Notes under the pieces: generated by a model
Databases searched by the model: none
Seen by the model: only the letters and a program-made list of their open reading frames with translations
Told to the model about the DNA's origin: nothing
Translations under genes and position numbers: made by a program
Assembly (NCBI GenBank): GCA_020186115.1
Contig: WSYJ01000060.1
Location: 1,984,001 to 2,048,000 of the forward strand
Direction of reading: 5' to 3'
DNA: 64,000 nt
From: Histomonas meleagridis
Lineage: Eukaryota > Parabasalia > Tritrichomonadida > Dientamoebidae
Shown: positions 17,725 through 27,325 of the stretch, one piece after another
Position numbering within the stretch: the first letter of the stretch is position 1
How the letters are laid out: every line of letters starts with the position of its first letter

Positions 17725-19065
17725 TTATATAAGCAATTTATTAATAATACTAATAAAATATTTACATTTTTCAGCAAAATCTTTTGAATATGATTCAACA
17801 GCTTGTGACGAGAGATATTCCATAATTTCTTGTTTACTTATGCAATTCCAAAACAAATTTATATCTAATGTCTCGAAATATAAAAAAATATTTATAATTC
17901 CATCCAAAAAAACCAAATTAATTTTTTCGTCATCATTAAATTGCATTGTTTCAAACAATTGATATATCAAATTATGATTTATCAAATTCTCCATTTGACT
18001 TTGATTTGCATTTTGTATTAAAATCGAATATATTAACAAAGAATTTATTACTAATGAAGAAGTACCAAATTCAACACATTTATCCAAAAAATCGCAAATA
18101 TTATAATGATAAATTTGTTGTAATGAAATTGGACATTCTTCAATATATACCAACAAAAGCCAAACAGCTGTTTCTCTAATTTTATCACTTTCGGAATATT
18201 GTAATATTTTATTAATATCAAAAATCGGTGTTTTAGGATATTCTTGTTGAAGGATTTCTCCATAAATTGTTAATAATGTAATTATTACTGACGATGGTAA
18301 ATTTTGTTGCAATGCTTCGAAAATAGGAACAATTCCTGAGTAATAAATAACATTTATACTATTAAATGAATATCTTCTATAATTAGAAATTGAATGAAAG
18401 GCTTCTTCTATTATAGAATGTTCATCACAAGTTTGAAGTATTGTTTTATGTATTTGAATGATTTCATTACCTTTTTCATCAGAAAGTGGATGAAGACAAT
18501 AACTAGAAATAATGGATAGTCCTAAAATTTGTAGATTTATATCTAAGTCTTGAATAAAATTAAATATATCAGTTGGTGAAAACATTGTATATATAAATTC
18601 AGAGTTTTCCATAGATCGAGATACCAAATTTCGAATGATTTTTAATGGATATAAAAGAATAACTTTTTCATGAATAAAAGAAAATATATTAGATAATAAT
18701 TCTTGTTGACATGAGATGTTAATAATGGCTGTTTTGGTAATTTTGGAAAGAATTTGTAATAAGTTAAATGCGATCGTTTTTTCTTTTATTGAAAATATAT
18801 ATAAAAATGCTTGAATCAAAATATCGAAATAATTTTTAATCTGATATTTATTAAGTGAATTTAATAAATGTATTAAACAATCATTTAGAATTTGAATATC
18901 ATGCTCTTCAAATGAATCAATAAGATCTTGATTATAATCTTGAATCATATTTTCACTCATTGATATTTTATCTTTTCTTCTTTTGCTATAATTTGTTAAT
19001 AATGAATCATTAAGTTTATTAATTCCATTAGATGAGTTAAGTTTATCAATTTCATCTCTCAACAT
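17725..19065 (-). CDS. Importin-alpha-like armadillo protein (divergent)
   Basis: A 446-aa ARM-repeat protein. Near the N-terminus a short basic stretch (YSKRRKDKISM) could be a reduced importin-beta-binding signal. Several C-terminal segments resemble importin-alpha repeats: IRETAVWLLLVYIEECP, then a QIYHYNICDFLDKCVEF stretch, then INLVFLDGIINIF. Classical importin-alpha delivers NLS cargo to importin-beta; here the Trp/Asn pockets are mostly not conserved, so cargo recognition may differ or be absent. It starts at ATG 19065, 43 bp from the divergent ubiquitin-like gene. Alternatives are another ARM protein such as a scaffold. Fold: likely. Role: uncertain. Confidence 0.5.
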   Translation of the reverse strand: MLRDEIDKLNSSNGINKLNDSLLTNYSKRRKDKISMSENMIQDYNQDLIDSFEEHDIQILNDCLIHLLNSLNKYQIKNYFDILIQAFLYIFSIKEKTIAFNLLQILSKITKTAIINISCQQELLSNIFSFIHEKVILLYPLKIIRNLVSRSMENSEFIYTMFSPTDIFNFIQDLDINLQILGLSIISSYCLHPLSDEKGNEIIQIHKTILQTCDEHSIIEEAFHSISNYRRYSFNSINVIYYSGIVPIFEALQQNLPSSVIITLLTIYGEILQQEYPKTPIFDINKILQYSESDKIRETAVWLLLVYIEECPISLQQIYHYNICDFLDKCVEFGTSSLVINSLLIYSILIQNANQSQMENLINHNLIYQLFETMQFNDDEKINLVFLDGIINIFLYFETLDINLFWNCISKQEIMEYLSSQAVESYSKDFAEKCKYFISIINKLLI

Positions 19066-19108
19066 ATGAAAAATTCACACATACTGTCAAAAATTTGGCT
19101 AGACAAAA
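19066..19108. promoter_or_regulatory. 43-bp bidirectional promoter
   Basis: Two divergent start codons are only 43 bp apart, so both 5' leaders must be extremely short or the transcripts overlap. The sequence contains TTCACACATACTG, and TCACAC is a weak match to the trichomonad initiator TCA-Y-W. No other element is recognisable. Confidence 0.45.
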
Positions 19109-19861
19109 ATGGCTGAAGATACACCAATAAAAATAAAGATAAAAATTCTTGGAAGTGAAGAAGAACATGAACTTGAAGTACAGCCTAGCTTAAAAATAGA
19201 AGCTTTAAAAGAACTAATTCATGGTTTTTATAATTCATCAGAAAATCTTAGATTAATTTTTCGTGGACATTCCCTAAAAAATGGTGAAACATTAGCATTT
19301 CATCACATAGAAGATGGTCACACAATTATTGTTGTGCCATCACGAAAACCAGAATCTGCACAAAATTCTGAACCACCTCCACCAGTTCAGCCACAAAATC
19401 CCAATGAGATTCCCCAAACCCCATCACTTCCTCCTATTGCGCCAGATCCTATATGTCATTGCAAAAAAGATATGAGTATTTTTCAGCAATCATTTGCAGT
19501 TCTAAATGAATCTGCAACAAAATTGCAAGCCTCTTTTCTATCTGGTGATCCAGAAACCATTTCTAATTGTATCACAGAATATGTTCAACTTAATGATCAA
19601 ATTTTTCCACAAATCACACCATTAATCGACAATATCAAAACCAAAAGATTTATCTTTAATAACAACAGAATCGAACTCGATCCCAATTATCGTCCTAATA
19701 TGGATACACAACGTAAGCCAATTAAAGCAGATATTCTCACACAAGAAGACAAAGACGAAATTAGAAGACACATTTCACAACTGGAATCATATATTTCAAG
19801 CAACACACTTTACGAATCATATCGAACAAGCAATCTTTATAATGCAATAAACTTTGAATGA
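19109..19861 (+). CDS. Ubiquitin-like domain protein with proline-rich linker
   Basis: A 250-aa protein. Residues about 8-75 form a ubiquitin-like fold: KIKIKILGSEEEHELEVQP, LKIEALKELI, NLRLIFRGHSLKNGETL and HIEDGHTIIVV line up with the beta-grasp of ubiquilin/BAG6 N-termini. A proline-rich linker (PPPPVQPQNP) and a CHCKKD segment follow, then a helical C-terminal region. There is no C-terminal di-Gly, so the domain is a built-in adaptor rather than a modifier. A likely role is shuttling or quality control with the proteasome, by analogy only. Its stop codon directly abuts the stop of the opposing ATPase gene. Confidence 0.8.
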   Translation: MAEDTPIKIKIKILGSEEEHELEVQPSLKIEALKELIHGFYNSSENLRLIFRGHSLKNGETLAFHHIEDGHTIIVVPSRKPESAQNSEPPPPVQPQNPNEIPQTPSLPPIAPDPICHCKKDMSIFQQSFAVLNESATKLQASFLSGDPETISNCITEYVQLNDQIFPQITPLIDNIKTKRFIFNNNRIELDPNYRPNMDTQRKPIKADILTQEDKDEIRRHISQLESYISSNTLYESYRTSNLYNAINFE

Positions 19862-21058
19862 TTAGTTTTTGGGGAGTGTGCAAAGTGTGGTGCGAACTTC
19901 CTTGTTCATAAACTTTACATACATTCCATCATTTAAAACCAAGTATCCGTTGGCGAAAAGTGGCGCCAATTGAGCGGTCTCATTGAAATTGAGAAGAACT
20001 TTTTCTGATTTTGAACAAATTTCCGAAGGAACTTTTGAGATGCCGATCCTTTGAATTGTTTGTTTTATTTCTTCTTTGATATTCAAAATGGACTTTTCAA
20101 TGGGGACGTTGTAACGCAGATCTTCGAAAACACGTGCAAATGTTCCTTGGTGACTACCAAATGTGTTGAAGATCTTTCGGTACTCGGAACGCCTGAATAA
20201 TGGATTCGTGAAAACAAATTTAGTTCGAGAATCATGAATTGGTTTGATGGTGAGAACTTGGAATGATGAAGTAGTTTCTAAGTTAATGAGATTATGAGAA
20301 TTCTTGATTTCAACAAAAACTGGTACATAGTCATTATAATGATTTCTTCGAGAAAGTCGTGAAACTGCTGACTTGATGATTCTTGAATCAAGTTCATATA
20401 TGTATTCAATATTTTGGAATATGAGAACAGGCCTAAGAAGCTCTTCATAGGCTTCAAATGTGTCAAAGAACTTGTGAACTGCCATCTCTGAGAAATTGCC
20501 AATTGATTCTAAAGTTGATGAAATTGCTATAAATGGTTTTTGTAATGCTGGATTAGGGAAACTAGGAATTGGCAAGGATGTCTCATTTTGAGGATCTTGA
20601 ATTTCATTCAAACCAGTGATCATATTTGTTGAAAGAATATTATAGGCTTGAGTAAGACCAAGTGCAACAGCAGCTCGTATCCTTTTTACTAAGTCGTCAA
20701 GTGTTTTGACTTCTAAAGCATCAACATTAACTACAAATCTTCCTTCGTTCTGTAATTTCTCAGAAATTTGGTTAAGAACAGTAGATTTACCTGACTGACG
20801 TGCGCCTGTTATTAAAGCAACATTGCGAGTTGGTCTAGTTTGTATATAATATTGAATTGAACTATTAAATGTTTTATCCCAATATATTGGAAACAAACCT
20901 TGATAACGATGGAATGGTAAAGACAATATTATAATTGTAATAAGAGCCAAAACTCCTATGATAATTCCAATTATAATCTTGGTAGAGGAAGAATTTTTCA
21001 TCCAAATGAAAAAACCGTCAATGACACTCCGCAAAAGTGACAAAAAGAACAATTTCAT
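19862..21058 (-). CDS. Membrane-tethered AAA/STAND-like P-loop ATPase
   Basis: A 398-aa protein with one N-terminal membrane helix (IIIGIIIGVLALITIIILSL, about 28-47) and a cytosolic or lumenal P-loop domain. The Walker A motif is GARQSGKST (about 85-93). VLIFQNIEYI is the probable Walker B strand, with the acidic residue displaced. The layout resembles single-domain ATPases of the archaeal-type or Orc/STAND group, often found as expanded families in protists. I start at ATG 21058 (MKLFFLSLL); an earlier in-frame start is only TTG. The 3' end touches the convergent ubiquitin-like gene with no spacer. Function is not known. Confidence 0.65.
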   Translation of the reverse strand: MKLFFLSLLRSVIDGFFIWMKNSSSTKIIIGIIIGVLALITIIILSLPFHRYQGLFPIYWDKTFNSSIQYYIQTRPTRNVALITGARQSGKSTVLNQISEKLQNEGRFVVNVDALEVKTLDDLVKRIRAAVALGLTQAYNILSTNMITGLNEIQDPQNETSLPIPSFPNPALQKPFIAISSTLESIGNFSEMAVHKFFDTFEAYEELLRPVLIFQNIEYIYELDSRIIKSAVSRLSRRNHYNDYVPVFVEIKNSHNLINLETTSSFQVLTIKPIHDSRTKFVFTNPLFRRSEYRKIFNTFGSHQGTFARVFEDLRYNVPIEKSILNIKEEIKQTIQRIGISKVPSEICSKSEKVLLNFNETAQLAPLFANGYLVLNDGMYVKFMNKEVRTTLCTLPKN

Positions 21059-21120
21059 TTGCAGAATTAATTTCAATTGCAATTAAATTAATAAAACCAA
21101 ATAATTATCAACAATTTTTA

Positions 21121-21939
21121 CTATTTTTCTCTTTTGGTTGTTTTATAAAATTCGATTTGCGATTCAGCAATTTCTTGAATCAGTTTGGAATCTCTGTACT
21201 TAGGGTCATTCATTAAATATGGCCTTAGCTTTTCAATAAAGAACTCTTTCATTTGTTGAATCGATTCTTTTTCTTTTTCTGTCAATGAATGTGTATCTAA
21301 ACATAAATTTGTTATTAAATGAAGAACATCACGAAGAAGTTCCATTGGTGTTGTGACAAACCCACACATTATTCGAGATATGATGTTATCAATTGACATA
21401 TCTTTTAGGCCTAATGGTCCCTTTCCATTGATTGGAAGTGTTTGATACCATTTTTCAGATTTGGCTGCAACTGCAATTTGTGGTAGGATACTGACTTGCT
21501 GTTCTTCTGGCAGTTCAGGTTCTTCTTTGAATCGAAGCCATCTCATGTCGCTTTGGGATATTGGCTCATGATTATGATGTTTGCGTACATAGTTATTAAA
21601 CCTAATCTGGTTATTTACAATTAAAAGCTGTTGGCGCAACTCAGCACGCCTTAACCTTTTAATCTTTTCTTTGATGTCTTCAGAAGGATATGTAAAAGGA
21701 TCTGATAAACTTCGAAAATCTCCAAATTCTGCGAGCATTTGAAGGTAAAAAAGATGGCATTGGTTAGAGTCAATTTGTATATCGTGTCCAAGAAATGCAT
21801 TTGTAAATTCTTTGAGTTTTTGAAGAATTTTTTCCCAAGATTCTGTTGGATTTTCTTGATCGAATCCTACGTAGTCAATTGCTTCTATTAAATAAAAGCG
21901 AAATGACCAATTTAAAGGGTCCATATATCCGCAAAACAT
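21121..21939 (-). CDS. Hypothetical protein, 272 aa
   Basis: A soluble protein starting MFCGYMDPLNWSFRFYLIEA. It has a charged helical stretch (EDIKEKIKRLRRAELRQQLL, about residues 88-107) and a C-terminal helical segment containing TPMELLRDVLHLITNLCLDT. The latter faintly recalls the end of a bromodomain, but the acetyl-lysine pocket is not evident, so I do not claim one. No signal peptide or membrane helix is visible. A second ATG five codons downstream could also serve. Unrecognised. Confidence 0.6.
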   Translation of the reverse strand: MFCGYMDPLNWSFRFYLIEAIDYVGFDQENPTESWEKILQKLKEFTNAFLGHDIQIDSNQCHLFYLQMLAEFGDFRSLSDPFTYPSEDIKEKIKRLRRAELRQQLLIVNNQIRFNNYVRKHHNHEPISQSDMRWLRFKEEPELPEEQQVSILPQIAVAAKSEKWYQTLPINGKGPLGLKDMSIDNIISRIMCGFVTTPMELLRDVLHLITNLCLDTHSLTEKEKESIQQMKEFFIEKLRPYLMNDPKYRDSKLIQEIAESQIEFYKTTKREK

Positions 21940-22047
21940 CGGCTGATGACCGTTTGCAGAAAATAAACGCCCTCTTCTGCATTAATGCAAAAACAATTTA
22001 AAAATAAAATTATTTTTTATTTAATCATAAAAGGTAAACAGCATAAC

Positions 22048-23427
22048 TTATTTCAAATTCGCAATAATCAATTCGGACATTTTTGCTATATTTTCATTTT
22101 CACTTTGCATATGGCATTCCAAATCTTGTGTCACGCTAAATTCGATTAATTTTTCTTTCAAATTATTTCTTAACTTATCAACACTCAGTGCCTTTATTAA
22201 GATGCATAAAATCTTTTCCAGAATTGGATTATTTGATTCACATGAAAGGAAATCGAATGTCAAATCTTCGAAATCATTATAAATACTCAATATAAAATCA
22301 TCAAAGCCAAAAACGATTATATAATTCAACAATAAATTCATTAGTGCAACTTTCATTTTATAAGATGATGTCGTATTCTTCAAGCATTTGTTAATGAAAG
22401 CAAACAAATCTTTATTTAATAATTGCATGATTCCTAATTCGATAATATTTGCATATAAAAGAAGTACCGAAGTGGCAAAATTAACATCTTCAACAGTAAA
22501 ATATATTGGAAATAGTTCGTTAATATTAACTAATGGTAAAAATAACTTTTGCGAATTATTTTTATTAACAAAAGAAAACATATCATTATAAAAAGTAAAT
22601 ATTTTTGAAACAGATTTCGGCTTATTATCAATTGTGTAATTTTTTATTATTTCGGGAAGTAATTCTTCAAAATGAAAGTAAAAGAAACTTTCTATACCTT
22701 CATCAGGAATATGCATAATGATATTCTTTATACACATTAAACTTTTAATGAATTGATTATCATCTTTCGAATTAAAATATCGGTAAAAACATGTTAATGC
22801 ACCTGTAAGACAACATGAAATCATTTCATCAGATAAATTAAAATATCGACTAAAATCATATAAAAGTCGAATTAAGATCCACGTTTTATCAGACGTTTGT
22901 ACTGCTTTTGTGCACATAAAAATAATTTCAAGATCATTTTCAGTAATTTCAAATGTAATTGGTGTTGGTGGATATTTTATATAGAGAAAATGAAGCAAAG
23001 AAATACAACCACATTTACTGTCGTCATTAATGTATGGTAAAATTTTGAGAAAAGTTCGAAATGGATCAAAAGATAAAACCTGTTTTAGACAATCTAATGA
23101 AGATTGTGCAATAATTTTTATTATTTCAAGAAACACTAACTTATTTTCAAATTGTTCAAGTAAAATTGAGCAGAAAAGAATATTTATTAGTTTTGAATCT
23201 TTAAAAAAAATTGAAAAATTGCTAGGATTGTCCTTGGTAAGTAAAAATATTTGTTCTAAATTTGCTAACATAGAATTAAAATTTTGTTCTTTGAAAGAAT
23301 TTGCTAATAATTGAACTAATGTGTAAAACGTAGAAACGCAATTTACACTTACACCAGAAGTTGGAGATGGTGTTTCATCAAAAGATCCAATAGGTGCCTC
23401 TGATATGCTTGTTCCTTTGTATTCCAT
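22048..23427 (-). CDS. Armadillo/HEAT-like protein of unknown function
   Basis: A 459-aa protein with a Ser/Pro-rich N-terminus (SFDETPSPTSGVS) and then all-helical sequence with Leu/Ile/Phe periodicity (for example SLLHFLYIKYPPTPITF and KVALMNLLLNYIIVFGF). Length and organisation match the two other ARM-like proteins nearby. It starts at the first ATG, 23427. A 199-bp gap separates it from the divergent Rad21 gene. I do not recognise a specific family. Confidence 0.6.
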   Translation of the reverse strand: MEYKGTSISEAPIGSFDETPSPTSGVSVNCVSTFYTLVQLLANSFKEQNFNSMLANLEQIFLLTKDNPSNFSIFFKDSKLINILFCSILLEQFENKLVFLEIIKIIAQSSLDCLKQVLSFDPFRTFLKILPYINDDSKCGCISLLHFLYIKYPPTPITFEITENDLEIIFMCTKAVQTSDKTWILIRLLYDFSRYFNLSDEMISCCLTGALTCFYRYFNSKDDNQFIKSLMCIKNIIMHIPDEGIESFFYFHFEELLPEIIKNYTIDNKPKSVSKIFTFYNDMFSFVNKNNSQKLFLPLVNINELFPIYFTVEDVNFATSVLLLYANIIELGIMQLLNKDLFAFINKCLKNTTSSYKMKVALMNLLLNYIIVFGFDDFILSIYNDFEDLTFDFLSCESNNPILEKILCILIKALSVDKLRNNLKEKLIEFSVTQDLECHMQSENENIAKMSELIIANLK

Positions 23428-23626
23428 CTCTTAGATTTCACATCACATTTCAATAGATGGAAAATGAATTCGAATTCACAAAACAAGTCCTATGAAAAGA
23501 ATGCCAGACTTCCGGCTTTGAGGTGGTTTCATAAAACGATATACATGCATATCCAACTGCAGTTTATAATTTTTTGAAATTTTGCCCGCGTATTTTTGCG
23601 TTTGCTGGTGCCCGCCAACTTAGAAA

Positions 23627-25003
23627 ATGAGCGCTGTTTCCGATCTTCTTCTCAAGAAAGGAAATCTTTCTTCTGTATGGATTGCAGGAACAATGAAAGA
23701 CAAGCTTGGAAAAAAAGTAATTCTTCAAACTGATATTACTTCTGTTGCAAATCAAATTATGGATAATGTTCAAATAAATTTGGTTCTAAGGGTTAGTGGT
23801 ATGCTTCTTAAAGGTCTTGTTGTTGTTTATTCCAAAAAAACTCAATACATGCTTGTAGATTGCGAAGAAATAATTTCCAAGATCATGCAATCATTTAAAC
23901 CCGATGCAGTTAACTTACCATCTAACAAGCGTATTACTTTAGATGCAGCTACAGTTCCTCTTGGTAAAGAGGTACCAAAAACAGAAACAATTGATCTTGA
24001 TCAATGGATCATTGCACAAAATCCAGAGCAAACATTTTCAATTCAAGCCATTCCAATTGAGTTTTCAGTATCTGATAGCTCACAAACCTTAACTCAACTT
24101 TCTGATTCAGGATATTCTTCATCATCAGTTCAATCTTCACAAATATTCCAAAGTGACCATGATTTTGGGGAATCACCCATTCAACTCCAACCAATAGAGA
24201 AGATGCCATCTGCACCCCTAGTTCCTGAATGGGTAGATCTTCCCGAATCAGAATATGAGGCGCCACCACAGCTTGATTTTGACGACACCTCAACCACAGA
24301 AGTCGAAGAAGAGAAAACACGAGCTCGAATTGTTGATAGTTCCATTGATCTTCCTGACAAGAAGACAACACAAAGGAAGCGAGTGAGGAGTTCCGTTGCA
24401 TCTCATCGCCGTGTTATACTTCCACAAAACGAAGAACTTGAAAATCTATTTGAAATTGCTAAGCAACAATTTGTTAAGCCACCAATAAAGGAACCCGAAA
24501 GTGATGATTTCCAAGGATTTGGAGGTTTAAGCGACGACGACATTGAAATCGAGCGAACGAGAGACGCCGAAATCCCAATGCCAATACCGGAAGACATTGA
24601 TGAATCAAGTCGGCCAAGTCTTTCTGGCTCCGACATTGAGTTTGAGCCAAGAAGATCAAGTCTAAGCGGAATAACGACGCCAAGTTTCGGCGGCGAAAAA
24701 CATACGTTTAATTTAGAATCGCCTTTCCCGAACTTTAAATTTGCTGTTGAAGCAACGCCTCGAAAATCCGTCGAAGATTCGATTACAAATAATACGATTA
24801 AAACACTTAACAAGTTGAGAAAGGCTATGGGCGATTCAGAAAGTATAACTTTCGATAAGGCTTTCGGAGGATCGTCAAGACATGGAGCTGCATATGCGTT
24901 TTACCAAATGCTTGTATTGGGATCGACGGGCGCAATCAAAATCAATCAGGAAGAGCCATACGGACAAATTGAAATAATTCCTGGAGAAAGATTTAAGCGT
25001 TGA
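23627..25003 (+). CDS. RAD21: Cohesin kleisin subunit Rad21/Scc1
   Basis: A 458-aa kleisin that closes the SMC1-SMC3 ring, holding sister chromatids together until separase cleaves it. The N-terminal Rad21/Rec8 domain (1-105) shows LLLKKGNLSSVWIAG, LRVSGMLLKGLVVVYSKK and YMLVDCEEIISKI, matching the conserved L-x-K-x-G-x-L-x-x-W-x-A and G-x-L-L-G-V-x-x-I-Y patterns. The C-terminal winged helix (about 395-458) shows AAYAFYQMLVLGSTGAIKI and QEEPYGQIEIIPG. The acidic, Ser-rich middle contains several Asp/Glu-Ile-Glu-x-x-Arg segments (DIEIERTRDAE, DIEFEPRRSS) that resemble separase sites. It is shorter than animal RAD21 (about 630 aa). A Rec8 paralogue is the alternative. Confidence 0.93.
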   Translation: MSAVSDLLLKKGNLSSVWIAGTMKDKLGKKVILQTDITSVANQIMDNVQINLVLRVSGMLLKGLVVVYSKKTQYMLVDCEEIISKIMQSFKPDAVNLPSNKRITLDAATVPLGKEVPKTETIDLDQWIIAQNPEQTFSIQAIPIEFSVSDSSQTLTQLSDSGYSSSSVQSSQIFQSDHDFGESPIQLQPIEKMPSAPLVPEWVDLPESEYEAPPQLDFDDTSTTEVEEEKTRARIVDSSIDLPDKKTTQRKRVRSSVASHRRVILPQNEELENLFEIAKQQFVKPPIKEPESDDFQGFGGLSDDDIEIERTRDAEIPMPIPEDIDESSRPSLSGSDIEFEPRRSSLSGITTPSFGGEKHTFNLESPFPNFKFAVEATPRKSVEDSITNNTIKTLNKLRKAMGDSESITFDKAFGGSSRHGAAYAFYQMLVLGSTGAIKINQEEPYGQIEIIPGERFKR

Positions 25004-25466
25004 ACTAATGAGAAATTGTGAATTGTCCAATAAACTTCATTTTCATTTATAATATTATTATGTGGTCTTTACAAATTATTGGATACAATCCATTCTAATA
25101 TTATAAAAAATTGTTTCGCTTAATATGAATTAATTATCATTTCTTTCTTATTTTAACAAAACAATGAATTTTTTTTGTATTATTAACATTTTTGTAGATT
25201 ACGCCTTTAAATATGTAATCGAATTTAAAAAAAAAATCACATTTTAATAAACTTATTACATCATTGTTATGAGTATTCAAATGATGTCAATTACATTAAA
25301 CAAATTTAACTCAATTTCTAAACTAAATTCGGGGATTATAATTATCATAAATAAGACTTTCTCTTTCTTCCTATTAATGATTATTTTTATTATAAAAAAA
25401 ATATTTTAGAAATGATAAAGAGAAAAGTATACAAATTTATAGTAATTCTAATTTGAAATTTTTTAT
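25004..25466. other. AT-rich convergent intergenic region, nothing identified
   Basis: This 463-bp stretch between two 3' ends is mostly A and T runs, with no protein-like frame, RNA gene or clear repeat. Confidence 0.5.
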
Positions 25467-26216
25467 TTATTCAATATTTTGCAAGTTTCGTTTGATGCCA
25501 TCGAGTGTTTCTTCAATGTTTTGACACTGAGTACTGATCCACTGTAGGGAATGTAAGTGGCAATTTGCGATCTGAGTGACTTTGTCGATGTTTGATGATG
25601 CTTCTTTCTGTCTTTGTCCGTCTGTCTGCTCAACAATTTCCTTAAGTTGATTCTCCATATGGTGATACTTTTCGCCGAGCTCGTGTGCAAGTCTATACAA
25701 TTGTTGCCTTGGATTTGTGTTTGATTCAACTTTGTTCTTGATCTTGTCTTGAAGAGTTCTGATGAAGGCATCTTGCTCTTGAAGAAGTGCTTCGGTTGAC
25801 TGATAAAGCTCTTTTTGTGCTCCCTCAATGGTTTTAATTTGCTGCTCAAGATGTTGCATAAGAGCTAAACATTCAAATATTGAGCGGTCCCACCTGGCAA
25901 TCTGCTTAGCTTGAGTGAGAAATTGGTTTGATTGTTGGTTGAGTTGTGCTTCAAATTGATCAAGCATATCTTTGACTGTTTTATCTTTAAGTTCTGGTGG
26001 AAAATTCACTTCTTCAGGTGGTTTTTGAGCTGTAGTAGTACTACCAAAGCCACCAAAGGTGCCAGTGCTACCAAAGCTACCAAAGGTACCAGTGCTACCA
26101 AAGGTACCAGTGCCTGTAGATTTACCAGCACTATTTGATGCTTGTGATGAGCCTGAAGGCTTATTTTGTGATGTACTTTGAAAGAAACTTGAACCGCCGA
26201 AAAGATTGTTAGTCAT
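25467..26216 (-). CDS. NUP62: Nucleoporin Nup62/Nsp1
   Basis: A 249-aa central-channel nucleoporin. The N-terminus is Ser/Gly/Thr/Phe-rich with FG-type repeats (LFGGSSFF, then GTFGSTGTFGSFGSTGTFGG, about residues 37-57). This gives the disordered mesh that binds karyopherins. Residues about 85-249 form the conserved coiled coil: NQFLTQAKQIARWDRSIFE matches the W-D-R motif of Nsp1_C, and CHLHSLQWIS matches the H-x-x-SLQWI motif. In other eukaryotes it forms a trimer with Nup58/Nup54. The FG region is very short, with only a handful of FG pairs compared with dozens in yeast Nsp1. It starts at ATG 26216. Confidence 0.95.
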   Translation of the reverse strand: MTNNLFGGSSFFQSTSQNKPSGSSQASNSAGKSTGTGTFGSTGTFGSFGSTGTFGGFGSTTTAQKPPEEVNFPPELKDKTVKDMLDQFEAQLNQQSNQFLTQAKQIARWDRSIFECLALMQHLEQQIKTIEGAQKELYQSTEALLQEQDAFIRTLQDKIKNKVESNTNPRQQLYRLAHELGEKYHHMENQLKEIVEQTDGQRQKEASSNIDKVTQIANCHLHSLQWISTQCQNIEETLDGIKRNLQNIE

Positions 26217-26532
26217 GTATTTGGTCCTAAGGATCTATTTTGACAATGTTTGTCAAATTTTTGCACGAATTTCTATTATTTATTATAAAAAGTGCTTCGA
26301 AAGAGGTCTATCTCCAAATTAGGCCTATCAACTTTATATTTATCTAATAACTTTCCATGTAATAATTTTCTGTTTATCAAAACCAATTACCACTAAACTT
26401 CAGAGAAGGGCAAATCTAATATTATAGAGAATATAAACCCAAAATCATGAGTTATTCAGGAAACATAGAAAGTATTTTTTCATATCGCTTTTTTATATCG
26501 ATGAAAATCTCGATGAACAAAAAAGTTATATA

Positions 26533-26731
26533 TAAACTCTTTTATTGCCACATGAAATTCTGAAAATATGGCAAGCACGCATGCAAAAAAATGGCAACTC
26601 TATTGGAGTGATTACGATAATAACCGTTCCGATAGAGTATTTTGTAGTCACTTTTATAAAAAGTATATTGCCATTTTTTGGATGCGTGCTTGCCATATTT
26701 TCAGAATTTCATGTGGCAATAAAAGAGCTTA
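26533..26731. mobile_element. MITE-like foldback element with about 65-bp terminal inverted repeats
   Basis: The two ends are near-perfect inverted copies. The left arm begins at 26533, with CTCTTTTATTGCCACATG from 26537. The right arm ends at 26731 with the complement. The first 46 bp from 26537 pair without a mismatch, and pairing continues for about 15 bp more through an A-rich stretch with one substitution and one indel. About 70 bp of unpaired sequence lies between the arms. There is no coding capacity beyond chance. An ATA triplet flanks the left side and AATA the right, but I cannot fix a target-site duplication. A non-autonomous DNA transposon is the best reading. Confidence 0.75.
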
Positions 26732-27325
26732 ATATTTTCTTAATATTACCGAAAAAGAATACGATCCCGGACACGAAAATGTGTCCATCGGCAGGAAATT
26801 TATGTACAAAAATAACCGCCATTTATGAATAAAGGTTTACACTAATTTTACAATCCCTTAAAATTATCAAAAAGTTACGAATCAACTTCACATATATGTA
26901 AAGTATTCATATATGGCAAGAGATTTTGAAAATGGCAATATGGCACTAGTGCCCGGTTGAAGTATATTTAAAAATTAAAAAGAAATCTATAAAAGGGTAA
27001 GTTGATTGACAGTGTCTTGACTGCACCCACCCCTAAGGGATCATTTTTTCTCAACATAGTTTCTTTAATACAATACATTTTGTGATCATACATGATCTAA
27101 GCTTAAAGTTTATTAACAGATTTTGGATAAAGATAAATCCGTTTTAAAAATTAAAGACGTTAAGTAAAGTTGACTACCTCTTCACATAGAACATCTGTCT
27201 ACGTTATTATAATATTTTTATTGCTTTTATGAAATTTAGTTGATTTAAAGCTTGTTTAAACGAGGAACATCAAAAAATTTCAAGTTAATTTTTAGATGAA
27301 ACATTTTTTTTAAATAGTTGAAGTA
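26732..27325. other. Intergenic region with short repeats related to the foldback element
   Basis: At 26911-26946 ATATGGCAAG and AAATGGCAATATGGCAC recur, echoing the MITE arms and possibly an older degenerate copy. A small hairpin with GGACAC/GTGTCC arms lies at about 26768-26787. The rest is AT-rich with no gene. Confidence 0.4.

Noticed and set aside
21121-21939. Bromodomain in the 272-aa protein
   Set aside because: One helix-like segment resembles the end of a bromodomain, but the acetyl-lysine pocket and the Asn are not evident.
26545-26832. 95-codon plus-strand frame
   Set aside because: It starts at a TTG inside the foldback element and runs through both arms; its sequence is dictated by the inverted repeat.
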